Shown: piece after piece, positions 1 through 8,880 of the stretch | Numbering within the stretch: position 1 is the first letter of the stretch | How the letters are laid out: each line of letters begins with the position of its first letter | Assembly: GCA_965200775.1 (NCBI GenBank) | Contig: OZ241383.1 | Span: 310,001 to 374,000 of the forward strand | DNA from: Poriferisocius sp965200775 | GTDB lineage: Bacteria; Actinomycetota; Acidimicrobiia; Acidimicrobiales; Bin134 | Reading direction: 5' to 3' | DNA: 64,000 nt | The notes under the pieces: generated by a model | What the model was told of the DNA's origin: nothing | What the model saw: the letters and a program-made list of their open reading frames with translations, nothing else | Database searches by the model: none | Translations under genes and position numbers: made by a program

Positions 1-1
1 C

Positions 2-871
2 AGCGACACCGTGCCACCCAACGGCAACGCCACGGCCCGGATCGACGGCGACGTTCTGTGGGGCCTGGGAGCAGCCGACATGAAGGCCGCGTTGGCCGTC
101 ATGCTCGACCTGGCCGCAACCGTGGAGGAGCCCGCCGTGGACGTGACCTGGCTGGTGTACGCCCGTGAGGAGGTCCGGCTGGCCGACAACGGGCTGCGGG
201 AGCTGTTCGAGCTTCGCCCCGACCTGCTGGCCGCCGATGTGGCCTTGCTGGGCGAGCCCACCGGGGGAGCGCTGGAAGCGGGTTGTCAGGGGGTGCTTCG
301 AGCAGAGGTCACGCTGGCAGGAGTCCGGGCCCACACCGCAAGACCGTGGATGGGAACCAACGCCATCCACCGGCTGGCACCGCTGCTCTCGGTGGTGGAT
401 AGGTACGAGCCCCGCACGCCGGAGATCGACGGCTGCCGGTATCGGGAGTCCCTGCAGGCTGTGGCGGTGGAGGGTGGAGTGGCGGGCAACGTGGTGCCCG
501 ATGCGGCCGTGGTGACGCTGGGTCACCGGTTCGCCCCCGACCGCAACGCCGCCGAGGCCGAGGCTTTCCTCACAGAGCTGCTGGCTCCCGTGATGGGTGA
601 CGGTGATGCCTTTGAAGTGGTCGACCGGTCTCCCGCTGCTTTGCCCGGTTTGAGTCACCCCGTGGTGAAGAGGCTGATCGGGCGCAACCTGTTGGAGGTT
701 CGAGCCAAGCTGGGATGGACCGACGTGGCCTTCTTCGCCGAGCAGGGCGTGCCGGCGGCCAACTTCGGTCCCGGCGATCCGACCCTGGCCCACACCGCCG
801 AGGAGCGGGTGGAACGGTCGGCCATAGAGAGCTACCGGCAGGTGCTTGAGGAGCTGTTGACCGCTGGCTGA
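2..871 (+). CDS. dapE: Succinyl-diaminopimelate desuccinylase-like M20 peptidase (5' end outside window)
   Basis: M20 zinc aminoacylase; DapE removes succinate from N-succinyl-LL-DAP in the lysine and peptidoglycan pathway. The reading frame is open from the window edge and starts inside the first metal motif (SDTVP; the preceding His lies upstream), so the N-terminus is missing. Next come GLGAADMKA, the EE catalytic-base/metal pair in YAREEVRLADNG, GEPTGG, a dimerisation lid with AHTARPWMGTNAI, and a C-terminal metal His in LAHTAEE. The internal GTG at 11 is not the real start. DapE is preferred over other M20 members because of this motif set, but ArgE-like activity cannot be excluded from sequence alone. 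Confidence 0.8.
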   Translation, partial: SDTVPPNGNATARIDGDVLWGLGAADMKAALAVMLDLAATVEEPAVDVTWLVYAREEVRLADNGLRELFELRPDLLAADVALLGEPTGGALEAGCQGVLRAEVTLAGVRAHTARPWMGTNAIHRLAPLLSVVDRYEPRTPEIDGCRYRESLQAVAVEGGVAGNVVPDAAVVTLGHRFAPDRNAAEAEAFLTELLAPVMGDGDAFEVVDRSPAALPGLSHPVVKRLIGRNLLEVRAKLGWTDVAFFAEQGVPAANFGPGDPTLAHTAEERVERSAIESYRQVLEELLTAG

Positions 872-928
872 CCGGGCCTCCTCGGCCCTCCACGGACAAA
901 CTGTCACCGCTGTCTGGACAATGGTCAC

Positions 929-1228
929 ATGGCATTACCCATGTTTGATCAACCGACTTGTAACCCACCCCTGGCCGGTCCGGCGCTGGCCCTTGTGTCC
1001 GACGGCTCTTCCCCGCCGTCGCGCCGACCGGTACCCGAAAGGGTGTACTGGTTCCGCCGGGTGCTGGTAGCCGCACTGCTGCTGCTGTTCCTGTGGCTCA
1101 GCTCGCTGCTGGCCTCGGAGCTTCGGTGGACGCTGTCCCCGCAGGACCCAGTGGGCCTGTCCGAAACCGCCCCGGCTTACGTGGTGGTGAACGACACCGC
1201 GGTGCCGGTCAGCCCCCTCAGCGATTAG
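929..1228 (+). CDS. Small single-pass membrane protein, uncharacterised
   Basis: A 99-residue protein with a Pro/Ser-rich N-terminus, one strong hydrophobic segment (about residues 45-64, VLVAALLLLFLWLSSLLA) preceded by Arg residues, and a short outer tail, consistent with one transmembrane helix and the C-terminus outside. ATG start at 929; a second in-frame ATG lies five codons downstream. In many actinobacteria a small membrane/LysM protein sits near the nrd genes, and nrdJ follows here after one opposing gene, but I see no LysM motif. Product function unknown. Confidence 0.5.
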   Translation: MALPMFDQPTCNPPLAGPALALVSDGSSPPSRRPVPERVYWFRRVLVAALLLLFLWLSSLLASELRWTLSPQDPVGLSETAPAYVVVNDTAVPVSPLSD

Positions 1229-1261
1229 CAGCGGTTCGCGGTCTTGGCAGGAGGCGACAGG

Positions 1262-1996
1262 TCAATGGGCGAGGTAACGCATGAACAGGGTCTGGTTTCG
1301 GGCCAGCACCCGGGCCAGCCGGAACCGGTTGGGTTGCGGTGGTGCGCCCTGCGCCATCCGGGGGGTGTCGCCTCCCACCACCAGGGGCGACACCGTCCAG
1401 CACACCTCGTCGAGGAGCCCAGCGGCCACGAGCTGCCCGTTGAGACCGGGTCCGCCCTCGGCCAACACCACCCGGGCCCCAGAGCGCCCGATACGGGCCA
1501 ACACCTCGGCCAAGTCCACGTGGTCTGTGCCCAACCGGTGAACCTCGGCCACGGCCTCGGCGTCGGCCAGGCGTTCGGCGGGAGGGTCGGCCACGGTGAA
1601 GAGCAGGGGGGGAGGCTGGTCGTCGAATACAGGAGCTGCGAAGTCCAACTCCAGCGAACGGCTGACCACAGCCAAGCGGGGTCTCGGTGCCTGGTTCCGG
1701 GCGAGCCGGTCGGCGGCGACCTCGGGTCGGGTCCGGGGCGGCCCGTAGCCCTCCTGTCTGAGGGTTGTTGCCGCCACCAAGATCACGTCGGCCACCGCTC
1801 GGATGGCGGCGAACATCTCCCTGTCCTCCGGTCCCGACAATCCCCGGGACACGCCGTCCACCGAGGTGGCCCCGTCCACCGAGGTGACCATGTTCACCAT
1901 CAGCCACGGTCGGTCGGGACGAGGATCGCGGCGGTCGGAAGCCAGCAGATCGAACGGATCCACGTCGGGGGTGAACCGGGGGAAGAGCTGATCCAT
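1262..1996 (-). CDS. RibD C-terminal / DHFR-fold pyrimidine reductase-like protein
   Basis: A RibD_C domain protein of about 244 residues. It carries the N-terminal WLMVNMVTSVDGATSVDG segment (substrate strand with the conserved SxDG), a central region ending in GPEDREMFAAIRAVAD and VLVAATTLRQEGYGP, and the NADPH-binding C-terminal motif VVLAEGGPGLNGQLVAAGLLDE. The deaminase half of bifunctional RibD is absent, so this is a stand-alone reductase-like protein; whether it reduces the riboflavin intermediate or another substrate is not determined. ATG at 1996 (MDQLFPRF) is chosen; a GTG at 2020 would add eight residues. It lies between oppositely oriented genes. Confidence 0.8.
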   Translation of the reverse strand: MDQLFPRFTPDVDPFDLLASDRRDPRPDRPWLMVNMVTSVDGATSVDGVSRGLSGPEDREMFAAIRAVADVILVAATTLRQEGYGPPRTRPEVAADRLARNQAPRPRLAVVSRSLELDFAAPVFDDQPPPLLFTVADPPAERLADAEAVAEVHRLGTDHVDLAEVLARIGRSGARVVLAEGGPGLNGQLVAAGLLDEVCWTVSPLVVGGDTPRMAQGAPPQPNRFRLARVLARNQTLFMRYLAH

Positions 1997-2185
1997 CGGC
2001 TGTCGACCGTAGCAGGCCACCCGGTTCAGCCGGTTTCCCGAAATTCACCTGAAATCCACAAGGGTCCCCTTTCCGTCCACAGGTTCCATGCTCTACCGTG
2101 ACCGATTGCTGCGGCGTAAGCGGTCGGATTGGTGGCTGGCGCCGAAAACCGATGTGGGGTTAAGGCGACTCCTTGAGGGGTTCAG

Positions 2186-2337
2186 CCCGTCCGAAGGGCG
2201 GGTTGACGTGTCCTCTTCGGACATGCCTCGTCCAGAGGCTCCTTTGACCTGGCCGCTCACGCCGCAGCTTCGGCAATCGACGATAAAATTGAGGAGCCGG
2301 ATGCGTTTCCAAGGGTCGCATCCGTTGGGGAGTGTTG
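2186..2337 (+). promoter_or_regulatory. Structured leader upstream of nrdJ (three hairpins)
   Basis: The region from about 2021 to 2337 has no gene. It can fold into three compact hairpins on the nrdJ strand: 2186-2202 (CCCGTCC, loop GAA, GGGCGGG), 2209-2223 (TGTCC, five-base loop, GGACA) and 2298-2324 (CGGATGCG, 11-base loop, CGCATCCG). The last ends two bases before the ribosome-binding sequence GGGGAG (2327-2332). A TAAAAT at 2284-2289 could be a -10 element. I do not see the conserved core of a cobalamin riboswitch or a convincing NrdR box, so the role in controlling the B12-dependent reductase is inference. Confidence 0.4.
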
Positions 2338-5088
2338 ATGGCTCTGGCATCTGATCGCACCAGGATTGGCTTGTACCGCCACTTCAGCCGGGCCGGAACC
2401 CACCCGTACGACGAGGTGGCCTGGCACCGCCGTGACGCTCGCATCACCGGTATGGACGGCGAGGTGGCCTTCGAGCAGACCGACGTGGAGTTTCCGGCGG
2501 ACTGGTCGGTGAACGCCGGCAACATCGTGGCTCAGAAGTACTTCCGAGGGGGGCTGGGGACCCCTGAGCGGGAGACCTCGCTGCGTCAGGTAATCGACCG
2601 GGTTGTTGGCACTCTGGTGGCGTGGGGCACCGAGTCCGGGCACCTCATCGGGCCCGAGGAAACCGAGATTTTCGCCGACGAGCTGCGCTGGCTGCTGGTG
2701 CGCCAGAGGGCGGCGTTCAACTCGCCGGTGTGGTTCAACCTCGGGGTGGCCGGAGCGAAGTCGCAGTCGTCGGCCTGCTTCATCCTGTCGGTGGACGACA
2801 CCATGGAGTCGATCCTCGACTGGTACGGCGAGGAGGGCCGCATCTTCAAGGGTGGGTCGGGTGCAGGAGTGAACCTCAGCCGGATCCGTTCCCGGCAGGA
2901 GAAGATGAAGGGCGGCGGCACGCCCAGCGGCCCGGTGAGCTTCATGCGGGGAGCGGACGCCTCGGCCGGCACCATCAAGTCGGGGGGCAAGACCCGGCGA
3001 GCGGCCAAGATGGTGGTGCTGGACGCCGATCATCCCGACGTGAGCGAGTTCATCTGGTGCAAGGCCATTGAGGAGCGGAAGGCCCGAGCGCTGCGCGACG
3101 CCGGTTTCGACATGGATCTGGACGGGGCCGATGTCCACTCCATCCAGTACCAGAACGCCAACAACTCGGTGCGGCTGAGCGACGAGTTCATGTCGGCGGT
3201 GGTCGACGATCAGGAGTGGAACCTCACTGCCCGCACCACCGGCGAGGTGGTGGAGACGGTGTCGGCTCGGTGGCTTCTGTCGGAGATCGCGGAGGCGGCT
3301 TGGGAGTGCGCCGACCCGGGCGTGCAGTTCGAAACCACCATCAACCGGTGGAACACCGCGGCGGAAACCGGCCGCATCACCGCCAGCAACCCCTGCTCGG
3401 AGTACCTCCATCTCGACAACTCGGCCTGCAACCTGTCCAGCCTGAACCTGCTGGCGTTCATCGAAAGCGACGGCTCGTTCAACGTGGAGGGCTTCAGCGC
3501 CGCTGTGCGGGTGATGACCGTGGCCCAGGAGATCCTAGTGACCCCCTCGCATTATCCGACCGAAGCGATCGGGGACACCACACGGCGGTTCCGCCAGCTC
3601 GGCTTGGGCTACGCCAACCTGGGGGCTGCGCTCATGGCGCTCGGGGTGGCCTACGACTCCGATGAGGGTCGGGGGCTGGCCGCGTCGGTTACCGCGTTGA
3701 TGACCGGGGTGGCCTACGAAACCTCGGGCCACCTCGCTGCCCGGCTCGGGCCGTTCGACGGGTTCGAGAAGAACCGGGAGCCCACCCGCCGGGTGCTGCG
3801 GATGCACCGGGACGCGCTCAGCCGTCTGGAGGGGGAGCCCACACCGTTGGGAGTGTTGGACGCGGCCCGGCAGGCGTGGAACGCCGCCGTTGAGTTGGGC
3901 GACACGGTGGGTGTTCGCAACTCGCAGGCCACGGTGCTGGCCCCCACGGGAACCATCTCGTTCATGATGGACTGCGACACCACCGGGATTGAGCCCGACC
4001 TGGCCCTTGTGAAGACGAAGAAGTTGGTGGGGGGCGGCACCATGTCCATCGTCAACCGGACGGTGGGTCCGGCGTTGCTACGGCTGGGCTACAGCCCGGC
4101 GCAGATCGCCGACATCGAAGCCCACGTCCACCAGCGGGGGTCGATGGTGGACGCACCGCACTTGGCCCCGGCCCATCTGCCGGTGTTCGCCTGCTCCATG
4201 GGTGACAACGTGATCTCCCCGAACGGCCACATCGCCATGATGGCTGCGGTGCAGCCGTGGCTTTCCGGGGGGATAAGCAAGACGGTGAACGTCCCGGAGG
4301 ACACCACATCAGCCGAGATCCAGCAGTTGTTCGTTGACGCCTGGCAGATGGGGGTGAAGGCCCTGGCCATCTATCGGGACAACTGCAAGCTGGGCCAGCC
4401 TCTTTCAGTGTCGGACACCTCGTCGGAAACACACCAGGCCGCCGACCCCGCGGGCTCCTCGGACCCCTCGGATGCGGCCGCGGGGGAGGTCCAGCCACGG
4501 AGGCGCCGGCTTCCCCGGTCCCGCACCAGCCGGACTTTCGAGTTCCGAGTGGCCGACTGCAAGGGCTTCGTCACCGTAGGGGAGTACGAGGACGGCCGCC
4601 CCGGTGAGATCTTCATCAAGGTGTCCAAGCAGGGCTCCACGCTGGCCGGGGTCATGGACGGTTTCGCCATGGCCGTGAGCCACGGGTTGCAGTACGGGGT
4701 GCCGGTGCGGGCCTACGTGGACGCCTTCGTCGGTATGCGCTTCGAACCGGCGGGCATGACCGACGACCCCGACATCCGCATCGCCACCAGCCTCATCGAC
4801 TATCTGTTCCGCCGTTTGGCAGTGGAATACCTCGAACCCGAGGAGCGGTTCGGCCTGGGCATCTACACCGTTGACGAGCGCACCCAGCCCACCCTGCCCG
4901 GGGTGGAGGAGCAGGTTGAGGTGGCCTTGCCCGCCGACGACGTGGCCCCCGATCCGCCGTCGCCGTTCACCCGCCGGCCGACCCTAAACGCCGACGCCCC
5001 GGTGTGTTTCGACTGCGGTGTTCTCATGGTTAGGGCGGGAAGTTGTCACGCCTGTCCCGGTTGCGGCAACACCTCGGGTTGCTCCTGA
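2338..5088 (+). CDS. nrdJ: Vitamin B12-dependent (class II) ribonucleotide reductase
   Basis: Adenosylcobalamin-dependent reductase that makes deoxyribonucleotides without oxygen; 916 residues, normal for the actinobacterial NrdJ group. Visible landmarks are AAFNSPVWFN, the first redox Cys in QSSACFILS (Cys147), FKGGSGAGVNLS, the active-site loop NPCSEYLHLDNSACNLSS (Cys353, Glu355), PTGTISFMMDCDTTGIEP, and GISKTVNVPEDTT. The tail ends in a four-cysteine zinc-ribbon-like segment (CFDCGVL ... CHACPGC), as in other long NrdJ proteins, and includes the redox-active C-terminal cysteines. The ATG at 2338 is chosen because GGGGAG lies six bases upstream; a GTG at 2332 overlaps that site. Transcribed alone. 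Confidence 0.95.
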   Translation: MALASDRTRIGLYRHFSRAGTHPYDEVAWHRRDARITGMDGEVAFEQTDVEFPADWSVNAGNIVAQKYFRGGLGTPERETSLRQVIDRVVGTLVAWGTESGHLIGPEETEIFADELRWLLVRQRAAFNSPVWFNLGVAGAKSQSSACFILSVDDTMESILDWYGEEGRIFKGGSGAGVNLSRIRSRQEKMKGGGTPSGPVSFMRGADASAGTIKSGGKTRRAAKMVVLDADHPDVSEFIWCKAIEERKARALRDAGFDMDLDGADVHSIQYQNANNSVRLSDEFMSAVVDDQEWNLTARTTGEVVETVSARWLLSEIAEAAWECADPGVQFETTINRWNTAAETGRITASNPCSEYLHLDNSACNLSSLNLLAFIESDGSFNVEGFSAAVRVMTVAQEILVTPSHYPTEAIGDTTRRFRQLGLGYANLGAALMALGVAYDSDEGRGLAASVTALMTGVAYETSGHLAARLGPFDGFEKNREPTRRVLRMHRDALSRLEGEPTPLGVLDAARQAWNAAVELGDTVGVRNSQATVLAPTGTISFMMDCDTTGIEPDLALVKTKKLVGGGTMSIVNRTVGPALLRLGYSPAQIADIEAHVHQRGSMVDAPHLAPAHLPVFACSMGDNVISPNGHIAMMAAVQPWLSGGISKTVNVPEDTTSAEIQQLFVDAWQMGVKALAIYRDNCKLGQPLSVSDTSSETHQAADPAGSSDPSDAAAGEVQPRRRRLPRSRTSRTFEFRVADCKGFVTVGEYEDGRPGEIFIKVSKQGSTLAGVMDGFAMAVSHGLQYGVPVRAYVDAFVGMRFEPAGMTDDPDIRIATSLIDYLFRRLAVEYLEPEERFGLGIYTVDERTQPTLPGVEEQVEVALPADDVAPDPPSPFTRRPTLNADAPVCFDCGVLMVRAGSCHACPGCGNTSGCS

Positions 5089-5104
5089 ACCGCCCCAATT
5101 GTCA

Positions 5105-5119
5105 CCCGCTTTCGGCGGG
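5105..5119 (+). terminator. Short GC hairpin after nrdJ
   Basis: CCCGC, five-base loop, GCGGG, 16 bases after the nrdJ stop. There is no T-run, so it is only a weak terminator or processing-site candidate. Confidence 0.25.
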
Positions 5120-5181
5120 GGATTGACGGGCGTTGCTAGGTTGGCGGGGCTTGACACGACTACAACCCGGGGAGGCAACCA

Positions 5182-6276
5182 ATGCGGGCAGCGCTGTTCA
5201 TTGACGACCATGACGAGCTGGTGGTGGATGATGTGGAGGTGGATGCGCCGATCGGCGGGGAGGTGCTGGTGCGCACCGCAGCGTCGGGGTTGTGCCACAG
5301 CGATCTTCACTTCATGGAAACCGAGGGCTGGGTGGTACCCCGTCCTGTGGTGCTGGGCCACGAAGCAGCCGGGGTGGTGGAAGCGGTCGGACCCGATGTG
5401 CGCGAGGTGCAGCCCGGCGACCACGTAATCGGTTGCCTGTCGGTGTTCTGCGGGCGGTGCGATGTGTGCTTGACCGGCCGGACCTACCTTTGTGTGAGGA
5501 GTCGCGTCGAATGTGTCCGATCGCCCGGCGAGCCTCCCCGCCTCAGCAAGGACGGCAAGGAGGTCAACCAGTTCGCCAATCTGTCCTCGTTCGCCGAGCA
5601 GATGCTGGTACACGAGAACGCTGTTGTGAAGGTGCGAGAGGACATGCCGCTGGACCGGGCTGCTCTCATCGGCTGCGGGGTCACCACCGGCACCGGGGCG
5701 GTGTTTCGCACCACCGGGGTGGAGCCCGGCTCGTCGGCGGCGGTGATCGGTTGCGGGGGCGTGGGTATGTCGGTGATCCAGGCTGCTCGCATTTCGGGGG
5801 CCACCACCATCGTGGCAGTGGATACCGAGCCTCGGAAGCTGGACACCGCCCTGCGGTTGGGCGCCACCCACACCGTGAATCCCGCCGACGGCGACCCGGT
5901 GGAGCAGGTTCTTGAGCTGACCAAAGGCGGGGTGGATTACTCCTTTGAGGCCATCGGCTTGGCGCTCACCGCCCAGCAGGCGTTCGGAATGATCCGCCGG
6001 GGCGGGACCGCCACCGTCATGGGCATGATCCCGCCGGGAACCAAGGTGGAAATCGAAGGTCAGGATCTGTTCATGTCGGAGAAGCGGCTCCAGGGGTCGC
6101 TCATGGGGTCGAATGTGTTCCGGGTGGACATGCCCCGCCTCGTCGATCTCTACCTCGACGGCCGCCTGATGCTCGACGAGATGGTCTCAGCCACATTCTC
6201 CCTCGACGAAGTGAACGACGGCTTCGACGCCATGAAGTCGGGGGACGTGGTGCGCAGCGTCATCTCCTTCGACTGA
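5182..6276 (+). CDS. Zinc-dependent alcohol dehydrogenase (MDR family)
   Basis: Medium-chain dehydrogenase oxidising an alcohol with NAD(P)-type cofactor; 364 residues, full length. The catalytic zinc ligands are in SGLCHSDLH and GHEAAG, the structural-zinc lobe has the four cysteines of FCGRCDVCLTGRTYLC, and the Rossmann fold shows IGCGGVGMSVIQ. GCGVTTGTGAVF and GSLMGSNVFRVDMP place it in the actinobacterial NDMA-/mycothiol-type class III-like branch often called Rxyl_3153. It is a close paralogue of the dehydrogenase at 34982-36070. GGGGAGG precedes the ATG. The substrate cannot be read from sequence; a GH13 gene follows after 57 bases. Confidence 0.88.
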   Translation: MRAALFIDDHDELVVDDVEVDAPIGGEVLVRTAASGLCHSDLHFMETEGWVVPRPVVLGHEAAGVVEAVGPDVREVQPGDHVIGCLSVFCGRCDVCLTGRTYLCVRSRVECVRSPGEPPRLSKDGKEVNQFANLSSFAEQMLVHENAVVKVREDMPLDRAALIGCGVTTGTGAVFRTTGVEPGSSAAVIGCGGVGMSVIQAARISGATTIVAVDTEPRKLDTALRLGATHTVNPADGDPVEQVLELTKGGVDYSFEAIGLALTAQQAFGMIRRGGTATVMGMIPPGTKVEIEGQDLFMSEKRLQGSLMGSNVFRVDMPRLVDLYLDGRLMLDEMVSATFSLDEVNDGFDAMKSGDVVRSVISFD

Positions 6277-6333
6277 GCAGCCCGGGCCTACACCAGAGGA
6301 CCGGAAACACCGGAGAAAGAGAGCACCTCGGAG

Positions 6334-7941
6334 ATGGCCGGCAGCCCTCAGCGCTGGTGGGACCGCGAGGTGGGCTACGAGGTCTACATCCGGTCGTTCG
6401 CCGACGGCAACGACGACGGGGTGGGCGACCTGCCCGGCCTCACCGAAAAGCTGGACTATCTGGCATGGCTGGGTGTGGGCATCGTGTGGATCACCCCCTT
6501 CTACCCGTCGCCCATGGCCGACTTCGGCTACGACGTGGCCGACTACACCGGGGTCGATCCCCTTTTCGGCACGCTGGACGACTTCGACACCTGTGTGGCC
6601 GAGGCCCACCGGCTGGGGCTCCGGGTGCTGATCGACCTGGTTCCGAACCACACTTCTGACCAGCACCCGTGGTTCCGGGCCTCCCGGAGCGACCTCGACG
6701 GCCCGATGCGGGGCTACTACCACTGGCGGGACCCGTCGCTCGGGGGCGGCCCGCCCAACAACTGGGTGTCGCACTTCGGCGGCCCGGCCTGGACGTTCGA
6801 CCCCGAGTCGGAGCAGTACTACCTCCACCTGTTCCTGCCCGAACAGCCCGACCTCAACTGGTCGAATCCCAACCTGGTGCGGGAGTTCGACCAGGTGCTC
6901 ACGTTCTGGCTGGATCGAGACGTGGACGGCTTCCGGGTGGATGTGGCCCAGGGTCTGGTCAAGAACATGCTCATGCTCGACAACCCCCAGCGGTTTCCGG
7001 TGACCCCGGGAATGGGGCCACGCCAGGTGTTCAGTTGCTTCGAGCACCGCTACGACCTCGACCAGGCGGGCAACACCGCCATCTACCGCCGTTGGAGGTC
7101 CATCGTGGAGCCTCGGGATGCCCTGCTTCTGGGGGAGGTGTACCTGAGGGACAACAACCCCGATCGGGTCAGCCGGTACGTTGCCAACCAGGACGGGTTG
7201 CACCGGGCGTTCTACTTCGCCCCGATGCACACTCCGTGGGACCCGTCGGCCATGTGGTCCACGTTCCGGGATGCGTTGGATGTGGCGCCCAGCGATTTCT
7301 CCTGGGCGGTGAGCAGCCACGACGACCCTCGGGCACCCACCCGGTTGGGGGCCGGTGAGCTGGGCCGGGCACGGGCGCTGGCCTACAGCGTTCTTTTGTT
7401 CTCCCTGCCGGGCCTGCCCTTCTTGTATCAGGGCGACGAGCTGGGCCTGGGCGATGTTGATGTGCCGGACGAGCTGCGGCGTGATCCGGTGGCCATCCGC
7501 AACCGGAACCCGTCCGACGGTCGGGACGGATGCCGGACCCCGATGCCGTGGGAGCCGGGGCCGTCGGGAGGCTTCACCGCCGGGGAGAGCCCGTGGCTCC
7601 CGGTGGGGCGAATCGAGGTCGAGACGGTGGCAGCGCAACGTGACGACCCCCGGTCGTTGCTCTCCAAGTACAGGGAGCTGCTGGCCGTGCGCCGGGAGCT
7701 GGGCGACCTCCACGGGGGTGACGTGGAGTGGCTGGCCGACCGGTCGTCGCCGGTGATCGGTTTCCGGCGGGGCGACAGCGTGTGCGCGCTCAACGTCGGC
7801 GATGCACCCGCCGATTTCCCGCTCCCCGAGGGCCGGTGGCGGGTGGCGTTCTCGTCGCAGCGCCCCGCAGGTGGCACCGCCGAGTTTGCCGTCGGCCTCG
7901 ACTCTCCCGAAGGAGTCTTGCTGGCTCGGCTGGACAGCTAG
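6334..7941 (+). CDS. GH13 alpha-glucosidase (oligo-1,6-glucosidase / trehalase-synthase group)
   Basis: Cytoplasmic alpha-glucan-acting glycoside hydrolase, 535 residues, no signal peptide. The (beta/alpha)8 barrel motifs are present: DLVPNHTS (region I), DGFRVDVA with the nucleophile Asp203 (region II), LLGEVY with acid/base Glu268 (region III) and SSHDD with Asp330 (region IV), plus a C-terminal beta domain. YEVYIRSFADGNDDGVGDL and the QPDLNWSNP segment are typical of the GH13 subfamily that hydrolyses short alpha-linked oligosaccharides. Region IV normally reads NHD; here it is SHDD, a mild deviation. Exact linkage specificity is not decidable here. Confidence 0.87.
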   Translation: MAGSPQRWWDREVGYEVYIRSFADGNDDGVGDLPGLTEKLDYLAWLGVGIVWITPFYPSPMADFGYDVADYTGVDPLFGTLDDFDTCVAEAHRLGLRVLIDLVPNHTSDQHPWFRASRSDLDGPMRGYYHWRDPSLGGGPPNNWVSHFGGPAWTFDPESEQYYLHLFLPEQPDLNWSNPNLVREFDQVLTFWLDRDVDGFRVDVAQGLVKNMLMLDNPQRFPVTPGMGPRQVFSCFEHRYDLDQAGNTAIYRRWRSIVEPRDALLLGEVYLRDNNPDRVSRYVANQDGLHRAFYFAPMHTPWDPSAMWSTFRDALDVAPSDFSWAVSSHDDPRAPTRLGAGELGRARALAYSVLLFSLPGLPFLYQGDELGLGDVDVPDELRRDPVAIRNRNPSDGRDGCRTPMPWEPGPSGGFTAGESPWLPVGRIEVETVAAQRDDPRSLLSKYRELLAVRRELGDLHGGDVEWLADRSSPVIGFRRGDSVCALNVGDAPADFPLPEGRWRVAFSSQRPAGGTAEFAVGLDSPEGVLLARLDS

Positions 7942-7958
7942 CTGCGGCCAGCAGGGAG

Positions 7959-8846
7959 CTACAGGTCGCCGGTGGCCAGCCCCAGCAGCTTGCGGGTTTG
8001 GCCGACGGTGGCCCGCTCCGCTCCAGCGTCTTCGATGCAGGCGGCCAGAGCGGTCACGACGTCGGCGTTGGTGGGAGTGCCGAGTTCGAGATAGGGGTAG
8101 TCGCCCAACCCTACGATGAGGTGGCCGCCGCGGGCGATCACCTCGGGGGCCAGCTTGCGAAGATCGGCGTGGTAGGCCAGGCAGCCCCACACGACCCGGC
8201 CGTCGTCGGGCAGGAAGCGGGTCATGGCGTCCAGCCCGTCAACCGTCGCCGGGTGCCCCGACAGCCACGCGTCCGACAACGTCACCTCGCCGTATGCCGG
8301 GGGGTGGAGGTCGCCGGTGTCGAGGAAGGCCGACAGCAGCCGGGCCGATCCCACCGTCCACAGCGCCCCTATTGGCTTCATGCCGGCCCCGGCGGTGGCG
8401 GCCACCATCTCCCGCAAGGCCCGAAGCGGGGTCACGTAAACGATGTCGGGGTTGCCGAATGCCTGGGCCGCCGGATCGTAGGGGTCGATGTTGAAGCTGC
8501 CCAGGTCGATGGGGGCGAGTTCGGGGCGGGTGGCCGGATCGGCGGCCAGTTCGAGCGCCGGTGCCAGCCGGGCGTGGGGGTCGGGCACGGTGGAAGCCCC
8601 CAGGGTGGGCATCAGGATCAGGTCGCAGGCTTCGCGCACCCCGGCAATGACCGAGCCCAGGGTTTCGGCGTCCCACGCGGGTGCTCCGGTGGCCGGGTCT
8701 CTCCCGTGGAAGTGGTAGATCGACGCCCCGGCCTCGGTGCAGGCCACCGCATCGGCGACCAGCTCATCCACCGACCAGGGGACGTTGGGGTTGGCGTCTC
8801 GACCGGTGTACTCGTTGGCCCGGACTTCGATGAATACAGGTCTCAC
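7959..8846 (-). CDS. BKACE-family beta-keto acid cleavage enzyme (DUF849)
   Basis: Beta-keto acid cleavage enzymes condense a beta-keto acid with acetyl-CoA to give a CoA thioester and acetoacetate, on a TIM barrel with a zinc ion. The zinc-binding His pair is in IYHFHGRDP; MPTLGAS, IDLGSFN and LIVGLGDYPYLELG are typical DUF849 landmarks. Length (295) is normal. GTG start at 8846 is supported by AGGAG eight bases upstream. It is followed on the opposite side by an SDR gene in the same orientation (34 bases away) and a SnoaL-like gene, probably one transcript starting near 10162. Substrate unknown. Confidence 0.85.
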   Translation of the reverse strand: MRPVFIEVRANEYTGRDANPNVPWSVDELVADAVACTEAGASIYHFHGRDPATGAPAWDAETLGSVIAGVREACDLILMPTLGASTVPDPHARLAPALELAADPATRPELAPIDLGSFNIDPYDPAAQAFGNPDIVYVTPLRALREMVAATAGAGMKPIGALWTVGSARLLSAFLDTGDLHPPAYGEVTLSDAWLSGHPATVDGLDAMTRFLPDDGRVVWGCLAYHADLRKLAPEVIARGGHLIVGLGDYPYLELGTPTNADVVTALAACIEDAGAERATVGQTRKLLGLATGDL

Positions 8847-8880
8847 AGCGGTCTCCTACAGGTAGCCGGCGGGTGCGGGT

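Noticed and set aside
2040..2090. DnaA-box-like TCCACA motifs (ATCCACAAG, GTCCACAGG)
   Set aside because: Only two weak matches, no AT-rich unwinding region and no dnaA/dnaN nearby.
6187..8190. 667-codon minus-strand ORF opposite the GH13 gene
   Set aside because: Long antisense frames are expected in high-GC coding DNA; the plus strand has a complete glycosidase and the antisense product is low-complexity.
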